A stretch of 46,774 bases of DNA from Competibacter_A sp003527885. GTDB taxonomy: Bacteria > Pseudomonadota > Gammaproteobacteria > Competibacterales > Competibacteraceae. The notes below the pieces were generated by a model. It was not told the DNA's origin. It searched no databases and saw nothing but the letters and a program-made list of their open reading frames with translations. The position numbers and the translations under genes are program-made. Of the stretch, positions 33,997 to 41,822 are shown piece after piece. Positions within the stretch are counted from its first letter, which is position 1; each line of letters begins with the position of its first letter. The DNA is taken from positions 1-46,774 of the forward strand of contig DAORPQ010000016.1 in the NCBI GenBank assembly GCA_035442025.1, read 5' to 3'.

Positions 33997-34021
33997 TTGA
34001 CGGACTGAACGGGTGGACGCG

Positions 34022-35701
34022 CTAGGCGCGCGCGCCGAACAGGTGCTGCTCCAAAAGACCAAACAGACGGGGCGCGAGCGCCTCGACCTGTTGGATCGCG
34101 ATCGCGTGTGCCGGGCCAAACACCCGTTGCACGGCCTCCAGCGTGAGGCCCACGCCGATCCCTAACACCGCAATACCGCTGGCGCGGCAGCGCGTGAGAA
34201 TATCCAGCACGGATGCGCAGTGATCCGGCTCCCCATCCGTGATGACGATCACCAACCGCCGCGCGGCTGGACGCTGGATCATCTCAAAGGCCAGCCGCCA
34301 CAACGCGGGCGCGAGCGGCGTGCCGCCGTGCGCGCTTAAGGCGAAGCGTCCTGCCACCGCCTGCGCGCGTTCCGCCCAGTCCTTGAGCGGAATCACGGTG
34401 TCGCCTTGGCCCGGAAACGCCAGGGCCTGACAGCGCACCCCAGCAATCCCGTCCAAGGCCAGCGCCAAGGCCAACACCGCTTGGCTCGCCAGCGCGAGGT
34501 CGGTTTGCATAGACCCGCTGCGATCCAGCAATAACCCTACCGCGGTATCCACCGTCTCGCCGCGGACGTGCTGCTGAAAAAGCCGGGAGTCCCCCACTGT
34601 GAGACGATCCAGATGCGCGTGATCCAACCGCCGCCCGCGCCGCGATCGCGCCGTCGATCCGTGAGTGTGCGCTTCCAAGAGTGTCGCCAAGCGCCGCGAC
34701 AGCGCCCGCGTCGCTACCCGCGCGGCCCGGCACAGCGCGGGGTTCGGGCGAGGGGGCCGTGGCGGATCAACACCCGCCACGGTGACGCCCAACCCATCGG
34801 TCTGGGCGGCTTTCGCCTCCAACAGCGCCGCGACTCGCGCACCGATATCCGCTGCCGAGACGTTCTCCGTCGTCTCTAACAGCGCCTGCAAGACCGCACG
34901 ATCCGGTGAAATCCTATCGGCCGTGGGGGATGCAGAGGCGTCAACCGTTGGCATCGCGTCCGGGCCTGATTCAGCGTTGCCGGAGGGGGTCGTATCCGAA
35001 CCTGCACCGGCGTCGGTCGCTGGCATGGCGTCCGGGCCGGACACGGGTGCCTCGTGACCTAAACCCGGCGGTAAAGCGTGCTGAGGCGCCGCCAGGGCGT
35101 CGGTGAGCGCCTGCACCATGGCTTGCGCCAGCGCGAGCACCTCCGCGGTCGATTCCGCGGTGCGCACGGCGAACGCCAAGGTCCACACCGTGCGCCACAG
35201 CGGTTCCGATAGGAGCGCCATTAAGCGCGCCTCCAGTAGGGCGGCCGCGCTTTGCAAGGCGCTTTGCCCTAAGACCCGCCATCGCAAGAGGGCGAGCAAC
35301 CCCATCACCAGCTGCTGCACCGGGGGCGCGTCCGCTGCGGGGACGACACTCTGTTGGGCCTCCAAGGCCGTCATCAGCGCCGCGAGGTTCTGACGACTGC
35401 CGGGATAGGCACGACCCAACGCCTGCTCAATGCGGATGTCCTCCAGAAGATTGAGCAACAACCCCAACAGCCCGGCCGGTTTCAAAATGGCCGGATCGGT
35501 GTAACGTAGATGCCCCGACTCATGGTCGATAAAACCATGGGCGTACACGCCCGCGAGAACATCATCCGGCGGCAGCGCGGGGATCGTAATGGTTTGAAAG
35601 TCGGTAAAGGCCCGTTGGCCTTCAATGACCACGCGAAGGCCGCGTTTCCGGCCCAACATTTGGGCAATGAGCGGTAACGCCCCCACTAAAGAACTTTTCA
35701 T
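34022..35701 (-). CDS. CobT-like protein with von Willebrand factor A domain
   Basis: A 559-residue protein with a C-terminal VWA domain. The metal-ion-dependent adhesion site reads LLLDRSGSM (D-x-S-x-S equivalent), with VIVITDGEPDH further on. The N-terminus has GFIDHESGHLRYTD, a His-x-x-x-His helix of the zincin-like kind seen in CobT-like proteins. A low-complexity linker around residues 205-260 repeats GPDAMPA/PTxDAxA. This family works with MoxR/CobS-type AAA ATPases; the partner is three genes upstream at 37706. Together they may remodel or insert metal into a target, but in ICEs and phages the target is unknown. The ATG follows a leader element (35716-35774). Confidence 0.82.
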   Translation of the reverse strand: MKSSLVGALPLIAQMLGRKRGLRVVIEGQRAFTDFQTITIPALPPDDVLAGVYAHGFIDHESGHLRYTDPAILKPAGLLGLLLNLLEDIRIEQALGRAYPGSRQNLAALMTALEAQQSVVPAADAPPVQQLVMGLLALLRWRVLGQSALQSAAALLEARLMALLSEPLWRTVWTLAFAVRTAESTAEVLALAQAMVQALTDALAAPQHALPPGLGHEAPVSGPDAMPATDAGAGSDTTPSGNAESGPDAMPTVDASASPTADRISPDRAVLQALLETTENVSAADIGARVAALLEAKAAQTDGLGVTVAGVDPPRPPRPNPALCRAARVATRALSRRLATLLEAHTHGSTARSRRGRRLDHAHLDRLTVGDSRLFQQHVRGETVDTAVGLLLDRSGSMQTDLALASQAVLALALALDGIAGVRCQALAFPGQGDTVIPLKDWAERAQAVAGRFALSAHGGTPLAPALWRLAFEMIQRPAARRLVIVITDGEPDHCASVLDILTRCRASGIAVLGIGVGLTLEAVQRVFGPAHAIAIQQVEALAPRLFGLLEQHLFGARA

Positions 35702-35715
35702 CGTCCTACCTCGTC

Positions 35716-35774
35716 AAGAGAGGACGCAGACGGCGAACGCCCCCGGTGGGGCGCGCAACGCCCCACGTCCGGGG
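35716..35774 (-). ncRNA. Leader element j ahead of the CobT/VWA gene
   Basis: On the minus strand, GGACG near the 5' side can pair with CGTCC next to the UCUCUU tail, enclosing GCGCCCC ACC GGGGGCG. The start codon lies 14 bases after the element. The overall layout matches the other copies, with a longer insert on the 3' side. Confidence 0.6.
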
Positions 35775-35781
35775 TGGATAC

Positions 35782-36879
35782 TCAGAAGAACCAATGTTCC
35801 GTGGCCGGCTCCGGTAAGGGAGCCACGTCCACAGCCGATGTTGGCCGTTGGGCCGTTGCTTCCGCGTCATCTTCCGGTAAGGAAGCCGCGTTGGCCGACG
35901 GCACGATGGCCACGTCCACGGCCGATGCGGACCGTAGGGCCGCCTCGGCCGCCTCCTCGGAGAACGTCAGGGCTGACGCTCCGATGCGGGGTGACGACTC
36001 CGCCGAGGGCCAGGCCCATGCCGGATGGGGATTCACCCACACCGGGGCCGCCGCCGCCCAGGTTTTTAAGCCGTGCGGTTGGGCGGCCAGCGCCAGGAAC
36101 TGCACCAGATCGTCCAGCACCCGGCCGGTCAGGATGCCCTTGGCCGGGATGCTCGCCAACAGCCGGTCGATTTCCCCGATGACGGCCCGAAAGCCGCCCT
36201 CGATAAACGCCAAGCCGTCGAGCTTGTCCCGCAGGGCGCTCAAGGGACTCAGCGCGCGGCGAGTCACCTCGGTTTTGCCCTGAAAGGACGTTTCCAGCAC
36301 GTCCTTCGCTTCTTGAGCGATCTCCTCCAAGATCTGATCGCCCAAACCGGCGAGCGCCTGGTGTAAACCGGGATGTTGCACCGCTGGGGGTGGCGCGCTC
36401 ACGCGGGCGACCTGCACCTGAAACTGCAAGCGTCCCCCGACGTAAGTGGCGGGCACCAGGGCATCTTGGATGAGCTTTTGCCATTGGGATGGCTGCTGCG
36501 CCGTCCAGTCGGCCAGTTTCTGGTCATAGGTCGCCAGAAACGCCGTTTTGGCCTGCTGGTAGCGCTGCCCCAAGGTCGTGAGCCGATCCAGCAACCCCTG
36601 TGCTTTCTGCGCCGGTACGGCATAGCCGCCGAGGAAGCGGGTGCCCACCGCCAGGCAATGCCGCCGAGCGGCGCTGCGAATGGAGGTGAACGCGCGCAGC
36701 GTATCGGGGTGAATGAGCTGCTTATCACCCAGCGACACCAGGGTCTCTGGCGGGAGCGTGTCCCGATCCAACCCCAGATCCTCTGGCGTCAGGGTTTTCT
36801 TCCCCGACCAGCAGGAAATCTGGACATTGACAAACACCAACTGCTCTAACGTATCGACGTTGAAGGTTTGGTCTTGCAT
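35782..36879 (-). CDS. DUF3150-family protein
   Basis: A 365-residue protein beginning MQDQTFNVDTLEQLVFVNVQ, with ISCWSGKKTLTPEDLG after it, which is typical of DUF3150. A long helical middle, with QRYQQAKTAFLATYDQKL, follows. The last 90 residues contain an imperfect Ala-rich repeat around SAVDVA. ATG 36879 is chosen because GGAGAAC precedes it; the frame extends 16 codons further without a ribosome site. DUF3150 genes commonly sit beside MoxR-like ATPase and VWA genes on mobile elements, as here. No catalytic motif is evident. Confidence 0.8.
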   Translation of the reverse strand: MQDQTFNVDTLEQLVFVNVQISCWSGKKTLTPEDLGLDRDTLPPETLVSLGDKQLIHPDTLRAFTSIRSAARRHCLAVGTRFLGGYAVPAQKAQGLLDRLTTLGQRYQQAKTAFLATYDQKLADWTAQQPSQWQKLIQDALVPATYVGGRLQFQVQVARVSAPPPAVQHPGLHQALAGLGDQILEEIAQEAKDVLETSFQGKTEVTRRALSPLSALRDKLDGLAFIEGGFRAVIGEIDRLLASIPAKGILTGRVLDDLVQFLALAAQPHGLKTWAAAAPVWVNPHPAWAWPSAESSPRIGASALTFSEEAAEAALRSASAVDVAIVPSANAASLPEDDAEATAQRPTSAVDVAPLPEPATEHWFF

Positions 36880-36913
36880 CGCGGTTCTCCTTAAACGATC
36901 CCAAAGAACCGCC

Positions 36914-36962
36914 GGGCGCACGCCCACCGCCCGGTGGGCAGAGAGACGTCCGCCCGGACGGG
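36914..36962 (-). ncRNA. Leader element i ahead of the DUF3150 gene
   Basis: On the minus strand the inner hairpin is CCCACC GGGC GGTGGG, flanked by GGGCG and CGCCC arms, with CCCGTCCGGG before it. It lies 34 bases before the ATG, further than other copies, and lacks a strong U run. This is a divergent member. Confidence 0.5.
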
Positions 36963-36981
36963 ATGTGAATTCACGCCCCCA

Positions 36982-37713
36982 CTAATAAAACCACCCCACA
37001 TCCAAGGCGTCGTTGAGCCAATCGCTGACGACCGTCTGGAGCAGGCCTAATTGCTGCAAGTAACTGACGCAATCACCCGACGTGGACAGCGGCCAGGGCC
37101 AGACCCTGATCCCATGCCCTGCCGCATCCTGAAGCGAAAATTCGGGCAACGTACGCGACAGCAACAGCCAAAAAGCGGCTTGGCCCAGCGTCTCACCCGG
37201 TTGCCAGGCACAGCCCGCGTCACGTTCGGTCTTGGACCACAAGCACCGTAGGCGCGGTCCACCGTGGTCTGGCCGTCCCTGCGGCGGCGACCACCCCACG
37301 GCTTCGAACTGTGCGGCGACGACGGCATACGCCACCTCCAACGCTTGATGCCTGGCGGCGTGTGAGCGGTTAAACCCCCAACGCCAATACCAGCCCGGTG
37401 CTAAGGGTGGCTCGACGGTCCCTCCCACAGAGGGCGCGACCGCGAGCGGGGTCAGATCCCGCCGATTGTCGGCCAATCGATGCGCGCCTAAGTCTTGATA
37501 GCCGTTGCGCGCCTTCTCGAACGCCCGTGCCCGCGCTTCCTGCCCCGGTGAGCCGTGATGACACTGCTGGGCGGGCGTGTACGCGAGGCGTAACACCGAT
37601 CCCGTGCGGCCGTAATAGACCGTTAAGCCCGCCGGATCGGGCGTTAGCGGATAGGCCCAATCCTTGCGGGTCCCATCGAGGTTTTGCTTGCGGTACAGCT
37701 GCACCTCACGCAT
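36982..37713 (-). CDS. WGR-like hypothetical protein
   Basis: A 243-residue protein. The N-terminus, VQLYRKQNLDGTRKDWAYPL followed by LTVYYGRTGSVLRL, resembles the WGR fold, in which a Y/W-G-R-x-G turn contacts nucleic acid. EKARNGYQDLG ends that part. The C-terminal 130 residues, with WYWRWGFNRSHAARHQALE, are unfamiliar. The ATG has GGAGA upstream and lies inside the end of the ATPase gene (8-bp overlap), so no leader element separates the two genes. It is probably translated together with the ATPase and may be a substrate adaptor. Confidence 0.55.
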   Translation of the reverse strand: MREVQLYRKQNLDGTRKDWAYPLTPDPAGLTVYYGRTGSVLRLAYTPAQQCHHGSPGQEARARAFEKARNGYQDLGAHRLADNRRDLTPLAVAPSVGGTVEPPLAPGWYWRWGFNRSHAARHQALEVAYAVVAAQFEAVGWSPPQGRPDHGGPRLRCLWSKTERDAGCAWQPGETLGQAAFWLLLSRTLPEFSLQDAAGHGIRVWPWPLSTSGDCVSYLQQLGLLQTVVSDWLNDALDVGWFY

Positions 37714-38686
37714 GGGACTCTCCGGTGATGCGCTGGACGATTTGATGGATCGCCTCCGCAGTTTCCGGCTCCGCGCGGGCGGTCAAGGCCCGTTTGAGCG
37801 CGTGGTGTAAAGGGCTGGGCGCCCCTTTGAACTGAAGCGTCAAATACGCCCAGCGCACCAACGCGCGGGTCGAGAAGGGCAGATCCAGTGCCTGGGCGTC
37901 GGTCTCCTCTGGGGTGGAAAGACGGCGCACCTCGTGGGCCACCGCCACCATCCACTCCCGCACGGGCGCGGGCAGGCTCGGAAACTGTTGAGCCAGCAGC
38001 GCCTGCTCCTCGTCGACGGTCGGATAGCCGACGTCGACCACCCAAAACCGATCCAGGAGCGCGCCGTTCATCCGACGCACGCCCGCATACAGACCGGACC
38101 GGTCGCCGTGGCCCGCTGAATTGGCGGTGCACAGGAGACCAAAGCCCGGTGCGGGGTGAACCCCCTCGCCACCATTTTCGGCCATCACCAACGGTCCGCC
38201 GTCCAAGACGGTGTTCAGCCCCGCCAGTTCACCGGGGTCCATGAGATCGACTTCATTGAGTAATAACCAAGCGCCTACCCGCAGGGCCTGGGTGAGCGGC
38301 CCATCCTGAAACAGGATGTCGCCGCCCAACACGGTGCGATAGCCGATCAAATCGGCCACCTCCAGGCGGGCCTTGGCGTTCACTTCGATCAGCGGCAGGT
38401 TCAAGCGCGCCGCGACTTGGCGAATCACGCTCGATTTGCCCGACCCCATGGGGCCAGTGAGCCATAAGCCATCGTGGTGCTCACCCGCACTGAGGCCCCG
38501 ATGCCAACGTAAGACATCGGACAACAGCGCGGCGCGGAACCGATACGCCGGATCGAGCGGCGGCGTTAACGGGTGCGGGGCGGCAAAACCCTGCACCCGA
38601 ATGTTCGCCGGCGCGGCAATCCCAAAGGTCGTACTGACGGGAAATTCAGTCGATTGCGATAACCGCCGGTCAGTCGATTGAAACAT
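37706..38686 (-). CDS. MoxR/CobS-like AAA+ ATPase
   Basis: A 326-residue AAA+ ATPase. Walker A is GPMGSGKSSVIRQVAARL, Walker B is WLLLNEVDLMD, sensor 1 lies in FGLLCTANSAGHGDRSG, and an arginine finger is likely in VRRMNGALLDRFWV. DLIGYRTVLGGDILFQDGPL is the CobS/MoxR insertion that forms the pore loop. The ATG at 38686 with GGAG is chosen over a TTG at 38701. It pairs with the CobT/VWA protein at 34022, as CobS with CobT. Its substrate is not known; chaperone-like remodelling is the usual proposal. Confidence 0.87.
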   Translation of the reverse strand: MFQSTDRRLSQSTEFPVSTTFGIAAPANIRVQGFAAPHPLTPPLDPAYRFRAALLSDVLRWHRGLSAGEHHDGLWLTGPMGSGKSSVIRQVAARLNLPLIEVNAKARLEVADLIGYRTVLGGDILFQDGPLTQALRVGAWLLLNEVDLMDPGELAGLNTVLDGGPLVMAENGGEGVHPAPGFGLLCTANSAGHGDRSGLYAGVRRMNGALLDRFWVVDVGYPTVDEEQALLAQQFPSLPAPVREWMVAVAHEVRRLSTPEETDAQALDLPFSTRALVRWAYLTLQFKGAPSPLHHALKRALTARAEPETAEAIHQIVQRITGESHA

Positions 38687-38703
38687 GACGCACTCCTTCA
38701 ATG

Positions 38704-38757
38704 AAAAAGAGGGCGCAGGTCACCCCCGCAGGGGATCGCGAACGCCCCCCCACGGGG
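38704..38757 (-). ncRNA. Leader element g ahead of the AAA ATPase gene
   Basis: On the minus strand, CCCC GTG GGGG is followed by GGGCG..., then CCCC TGC GGGG, then GCGCCC and UCUUUUU, with GGAG 7 bases later and the ATG at 38686. The GGGCG and CGCCC arms form the outer stem. Confidence 0.7.
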
Positions 38758-38774
38758 TTTAACAACGGGAGCGC

Positions 38775-39170
38775 CTAGCCCGTCTTGCGGGGCTGAAGAC
38801 GCTTTTGATAGTACGCGCGCACCGCCTCACCAAACTCGTCTGGGGCGATGCGCGGGTCATAGAGGATGACGCACGCCTGAAAACTAAACGGCGGCGGTGC
38901 GCCTGACGCTAACGGCGCTTCCATCCAGGCGAGGATGTCCGCTTGCTCGTCAGGGGCCGTGTGCGGGCAGACCAGGATGTGAAGCTGCCGTTTCAGCAGC
39001 CACACATGCAGGGCCTCCCACTGGGACGCCAGCCACGCGCGATCTTGACAAAGCCCTTCGTACTCGGCTTTGGCGTCACGGCGGATGGCGCGTTTGGGTG
39101 GATCACTCGGACGTGCGACCGCCGCGAAGGCCGGTCGCTCCCACACAAAAAGCTCACCTTGCTGCTGCAT
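38775..39170 (-). CDS. Hypothetical protein
   Basis: A 131-residue protein starting MQQQGELFVWERPAFAAVA. A region with Lys/Arg and Tyr (RRDAKAEYEGLCQDRAW) is followed by LLKRQLHILVCPHTAPDEQA and a C-terminal segment ending YYQKRLQPRKTG. I do not recognise a family. The ATG at 39170 is tentative; an in-frame GTG four residues earlier is closer to the leader. The gene lies between the AAA ATPase and the lipoprotein on the same strand. Confidence 0.55.
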   Translation of the reverse strand: MQQQGELFVWERPAFAAVARPSDPPKRAIRRDAKAEYEGLCQDRAWLASQWEALHVWLLKRQLHILVCPHTAPDEQADILAWMEAPLASGAPPPFSFQACVILYDPRIAPDEFGEAVRAYYQKRLQPRKTG

Positions 39171-39189
39171 GGCCGCTTCCCCCACCTCC

Positions 39190-39233
39190 GGGACGCGCCA
39201 CACCCCCTCTGGGGCGAGACACGCCCCGAAGGG
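39190..39233 (-). ncRNA. Leader element f ahead of the 131-residue protein gene
   Basis: On the minus strand, CCC TTC GGGG leads into an outer stem of ten pairs (GGGGCGTGTC with GGCGCGTCCC, including wobbles) around CCCC AGA GGGG. GGAGG follows directly without a U run, so here the stem abuts the ribosome site. Confidence 0.68.
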
Positions 39234-39249
39234 ATTGAACGGTGAGAGG

Positions 39250-39618
39250 CTAGGGCGTCGCGAACCGCTGCGGCCCAAGACCGACGGGTTGGAGATCCCG
39301 ATCTCGGACAAAGCCGGTCTCGTTTCCGCCCATCCGCACGGCACGCCAACCCTCCGTGATTCCAAGCGGTGTCACCGTTTCACCCACGGCGAGCACCCGA
39401 ATCACCGGATGTTCTGTACCCGGCCCCGAGCGCAACGTGACGGCGGTTCCCGTTTTGGCGGGCTTCACCTGCCAAACGGTGGGCGGCTTGAGGAAGCCGG
39501 AACGCTCCAGACGCGCGGAAATCCGCGCATCCACCACCTTCAAGGTTTCACAACCGCCAAGGCTCAGGCTCAGGCTCAGGCTCGCTGCAACAACCAGCAT
39601 GACTCGTGTCTTCAACAT
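39250..39618 (-). CDS. SH3-domain lipoprotein
   Basis: A 122-residue predicted lipoprotein. The signal sequence has a hydrophobic core VMLVVAASLSLSLSL ending in the lipobox LGGC, so Cys is acylated and the protein is anchored in a membrane. The remainder has a bacterial SH3-like module: AVTLRSGPGTEHPVIRVLAV followed by VTPLGITEGWRAVR. Such modules bind peptidoglycan or protein ligands. The SLSLSL stretch is encoded by a repeated hexamer GGCTCA (four tandem units on the plus strand at about 39562-39585). GGAGA precedes the ATG and a leader element lies just upstream. Confidence 0.78.
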   Translation of the reverse strand: MLKTRVMLVVAASLSLSLSLGGCETLKVVDARISARLERSGFLKPPTVWQVKPAKTGTAVTLRSGPGTEHPVIRVLAVGETVTPLGITEGWRAVRMGGNETGFVRDRDLQPVGLGPQRFATP

Positions 39619-39640
39619 CACAACGTCTCCTTCTTCATCG

Positions 39641-39690
39641 AAAAAAAGGGGACGCATTGCCCCCGCAGGGACCCTGACGTCCCCTGGGGG
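39641..39690 (-). ncRNA. Leader element e ahead of the lipoprotein gene
   Basis: On the minus strand, CCCCC A GGGG overlaps an outer stem GGGGACGT/(A)TGCGTCCCC (about 8 pairs) around CCC TGC GGG, followed by seven U. GGAG lies 10 bases later. By form this is a canonical intrinsic terminator, but it is placed inside the 5' leader. Confidence 0.75.
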
Positions 39691-39710
39691 TTGATGTGAA
39701 AAACCCTGAC

Positions 39711-40138
39711 TTAAAAGGGCGGATACGGCGCAGGGGTCCAAGCGCTGGCCCGGACCCACAAGGGGTCATCCAGCCGCCACGACTCAAACACCCCCTCGGC
39801 CGCGTGCGCCACATTCGCGACCGCCAACGACGAAACGCCGTTTTCCCCCGCCTTGGGAATCACCGACAGATCAAAGGCGTCCTCCCCATCGGTGAAGCCC
39901 ATCGCATCGAGTCCATTCTCCGCAATGATCATCGTGTTCTGATCCGCCCAGCGCGGGGGCTGGAGCGGGTGGACCGTGCACGGCAAGCGCGCGCAGAGGT
40001 TCGCCACGAAATCGTCGTACTGCCCCTGACGATCATCAGCAGACCCCTCGGGAGGCTCCGCCTCCCACGGACCATCAACGTCGGCGCTTGCAAGAGGACC
40101 GTCTGAGCGCCTGGCCTTTCAAACACGCCCTTGCCCAT
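39711..40138 (-). pseudogene. Hypothetical gene with an apparent frameshift near its 5' end
   Basis: A strong ribosome site (GGAGG six bases before ATG 40138) begins MGKGVFERPGAQTVLLQAPT. That frame runs on as low-quality Arg-rich sequence. A different frame, open from about 40118 with no start codon before 40007, reads DVDGPWEAEPPEGSADDRQ and continues to a well-formed end at 39711 with NTMIIAENGLDAMGF and PLWVRASAW. Joining the two near 40075-40090 gives a sensible protein of about 140 residues. So a single-base change separates the start from the body: a mutation or a sequencing error. I do not recognise the family. Confidence 0.6.
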
Positions 40139-40154
40139 ACTCACCTCCAAGGCC

Positions 40155-40193
40155 GGGACGCACGCCCCCGACGGGGAGCGGCCCCCCGTTGGG
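40155..40193 (-). ncRNA. Leader element d ahead of the frameshifted gene
   Basis: On the minus strand, CCC AAC GGGG, then CCCC GTC GGGG and GTGCGTCCC. GGAGG follows with 9 bases between. There is no U run, so it resembles element f. Confidence 0.6.
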
Positions 40194-40195
40194 TT

Positions 40196-41071
40196 TTAAA
40201 AAAAGTCCCCGGAAGCGGCCACAGGCGAGGCCGTGTCGGGAACGATCAAGCCTTCCATGTCGCCGTCTTGGCAAAGCCCCCGCACCGCACAGAGGGTGCA
40301 AGGGCTGTTGTGCGCCATCAGACCGCGCTTGGGAAATCGCCCGCGCGCGATGTCTTCGGCGACCCACAGGACTTTTTGCACATAATCCTGGGTTTGCGCC
40401 GGAGTACGGCGGGCGACGGTGATCGGGGTGCAGACCTCGGGCCCTTTGCCCTTGGCCGTGACGTTGCGCTTGATCAGCTCGACCCACCCCAAGCGCTCGA
40501 CCGGGGCGATCCCCAGGTGCGGCGCATGAGCATCCAGGAGCACCTGGTAGCCGGTCAGTTGATCGGCGACCGTGAGCCAGGCCGGGTCGGTTGGCGTGCG
40601 GGGTGTTTTCAGATCCAAACACTCCAGCACGCCCGCTGCCGTGCGCGTGAGCACATCCAATCGACCGACGAAGGTCACGGTGTCTGTGATGCGCACTTCC
40701 AGCTTGCGCTCCAGGAGCAGCGCGCCCGTGCGATCCGTGACCAAGGTCCGATCCCAGCGCGGCCAAACCGTCGGCCACAGCCGCACCAGCGCCTCGCCGA
40801 TGGCCCTGAGCGATTCGGGCGATTGCGTCGCCGAATACGCAATGCCGTGCTGTTGCGCGTCCGTCCAATGGTGCTGGAATCGATCCACCGGCGAGGGGGG
40901 CTGATCCTGATGCCACCCCGTCAGCCAGTCCGCCATCGTGCGGTGGATGACCGTTCCAAACACCAAATTCGCGGCCCGATGCACAGGCCGAAGACGACAC
41001 ACCTCCTCCAGCCAGTACTGCTGCGGGCAGGTCTCGTACTTCAGGACCGCCGTAGGCGAGAGCCGGATCAT
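40196..41071 (-). CDS. RecB/Cas4-like PD-(D/E)XK exonuclease
   Basis: A 291-residue nuclease of the RecB/Cas4-like group. It starts MIRLSPTAVLKYETCPQQYW, the family's S-P-T-x-L-x-x-Y-x-x-C-P start, and ends with CTLCAVRGLC. The four Cys could hold an Fe-S cluster, as in Cas4/AddB. The active site reads FVGRLDVLTR with the metal-binding Asp, ECLDLKT (D-x-K) and QLTGYQ. The ATG overlaps the upstream stop by four bases (ATGA), and I prefer it to an earlier in-frame start at 41095. It would trim DNA ends and pairs well with the possible annealing protein at 33071. No CRISPR array or other cas gene is present. Confidence 0.82.
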   Translation of the reverse strand: MIRLSPTAVLKYETCPQQYWLEEVCRLRPVHRAANLVFGTVIHRTMADWLTGWHQDQPPSPVDRFQHHWTDAQQHGIAYSATQSPESLRAIGEALVRLWPTVWPRWDRTLVTDRTGALLLERKLEVRITDTVTFVGRLDVLTRTAAGVLECLDLKTPRTPTDPAWLTVADQLTGYQVLLDAHAPHLGIAPVERLGWVELIKRNVTAKGKGPEVCTPITVARRTPAQTQDYVQKVLWVAEDIARGRFPKRGLMAHNSPCTLCAVRGLCQDGDMEGLIVPDTASPVAASGDFF

Positions 41072-41514
41072 GGTCGCGCGTCCGGGCTGAAACACACGGT
41101 CTTACCCGCAATCTGCGGCGGTTGGGCGCCGGTCCAGGTGACGCGCACCCCCGCGGGTAATCCCCGCAGCTGCAATGTCGATCCCGGCGTCGCTACGGCC
41201 GTATCCAGTCCAGCGGCGGCGTCTTGGGGCATCGTTGCCACCAACGCTTCATACCGCGCGACCGCCGCCTCAAAGGACTCCGCCAAAGGCGTCCAAAGGG
41301 CGATCTTGCCGCGGACCAGGAAGACCCCAACGATGACCGCCGCCCGATCCAGGGGCGCGACCTGCGGGGTAAACGACCAGATCTGTACCGTCCCGGTCGG
41401 ACCCGGAATCGATTGCTGGGCGGTGACCGCCATGCCAGGACCGGCATGGGCGGCGATTTCCGCTACCGCCTTCATGGAGGGCGTTTGCAGATGATCGGCA
41501 CGTAGAAAATGCAT
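41068..41514 (-). CDS. Hypothetical protein coupled to the RecB-like nuclease
   Basis: A 148-residue protein starting MHFLRADHLQTPSMKAVAEI behind GGAGG. It has a strand-rich middle (VQIWSFTPQVAPLDRAAVIV, FLVRGKIALWTPL), a helix FEAAVARYEALVATMP, and a C-terminal part TLQLRGLPAGVRVTWTG. I know no family. Its stop overlaps the nuclease start, so the two are translated together. Confidence 0.6.
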   Translation of the reverse strand: MHFLRADHLQTPSMKAVAEIAAHAGPGMAVTAQQSIPGPTGTVQIWSFTPQVAPLDRAAVIVGVFLVRGKIALWTPLAESFEAAVARYEALVATMPQDAAAGLDTAVATPGSTLQLRGLPAGVRVTWTGAQPPQIAGKTVCFSPDARP

Positions 41515-41530
41515 GGTTCCTCCTTCAACG

Positions 41531-41579
41531 AAAAGAGGACGCACCACGCCCCCAGGGGACGTGGATGTCCCCGATGGGG
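41531..41579 (-). ncRNA. Leader element c, double hairpin
   Basis: On the minus strand: CCCC ATC GGGG, then GGAC AT CCACG, then CCC CTG GGG, then CGTGG TGC GTCC and UCUUUU. GGAC/GTCC and CCACG/CGTGG form a long stem closed by the inner hairpin. GGAGG follows after 5 bases. The plus-strand side leads to a divergent small gene at 41632. Confidence 0.75.
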
Positions 41580-41631
41580 TTACTTGGAAAAATCGGTTAT
41601 GCTGACGGTATCCGTTCTCTTGGAGACCGCC

Positions 41632-41816
41632 ATGCCCGACGACGAACGCGAACCGCTCTATCAGGTGGATCACCAGTGCTCCACTGGACAGCGGCGGGCC
41701 GGAATCACTACAGCCCTTGGTTTCACCGCTTCGGGATTCGCCTGGAGCGTATCCGCACGGTCGATGACCTGGAGACCGCGCGGCGAATCTGCGCGAGCGG
41801 CTTTCAAGATCACTGA
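41632..41816 (+). pseudogene. Frameshifted small gene, paralogue of 41975 and 42530
   Basis: The ATG at 41632 has TTGGAG upstream and begins MPDDEREPLYQVDHQ. A shift to the neighbouring frame at about 41668-41675 then gives LHWTAAGRNHYSPWFHRFGI and RLERIRTVDDLETARRI, ending at TGA 41814. The paralogue at 42530 reads RFYHRDANGALTWTAEG in the same place, so one base seems to have been lost. The family is unknown to me, and its upstream region is like that of the 42530 gene. Confidence 0.55.
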
Positions 41817-41822
41817 CTGGCG

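Noticed and set aside
37706..38686. Cobalamin (cobaltochelatase) biosynthesis
   Set aside because: CobS/CobT-like folds occur without CobN or any other cobalamin gene; the setting is a mobile element.
40196..41071. Cas4 as part of a CRISPR-Cas locus
   Set aside because: No other cas gene and no array; RecB-like nucleases with four Cys are common on mobile elements.
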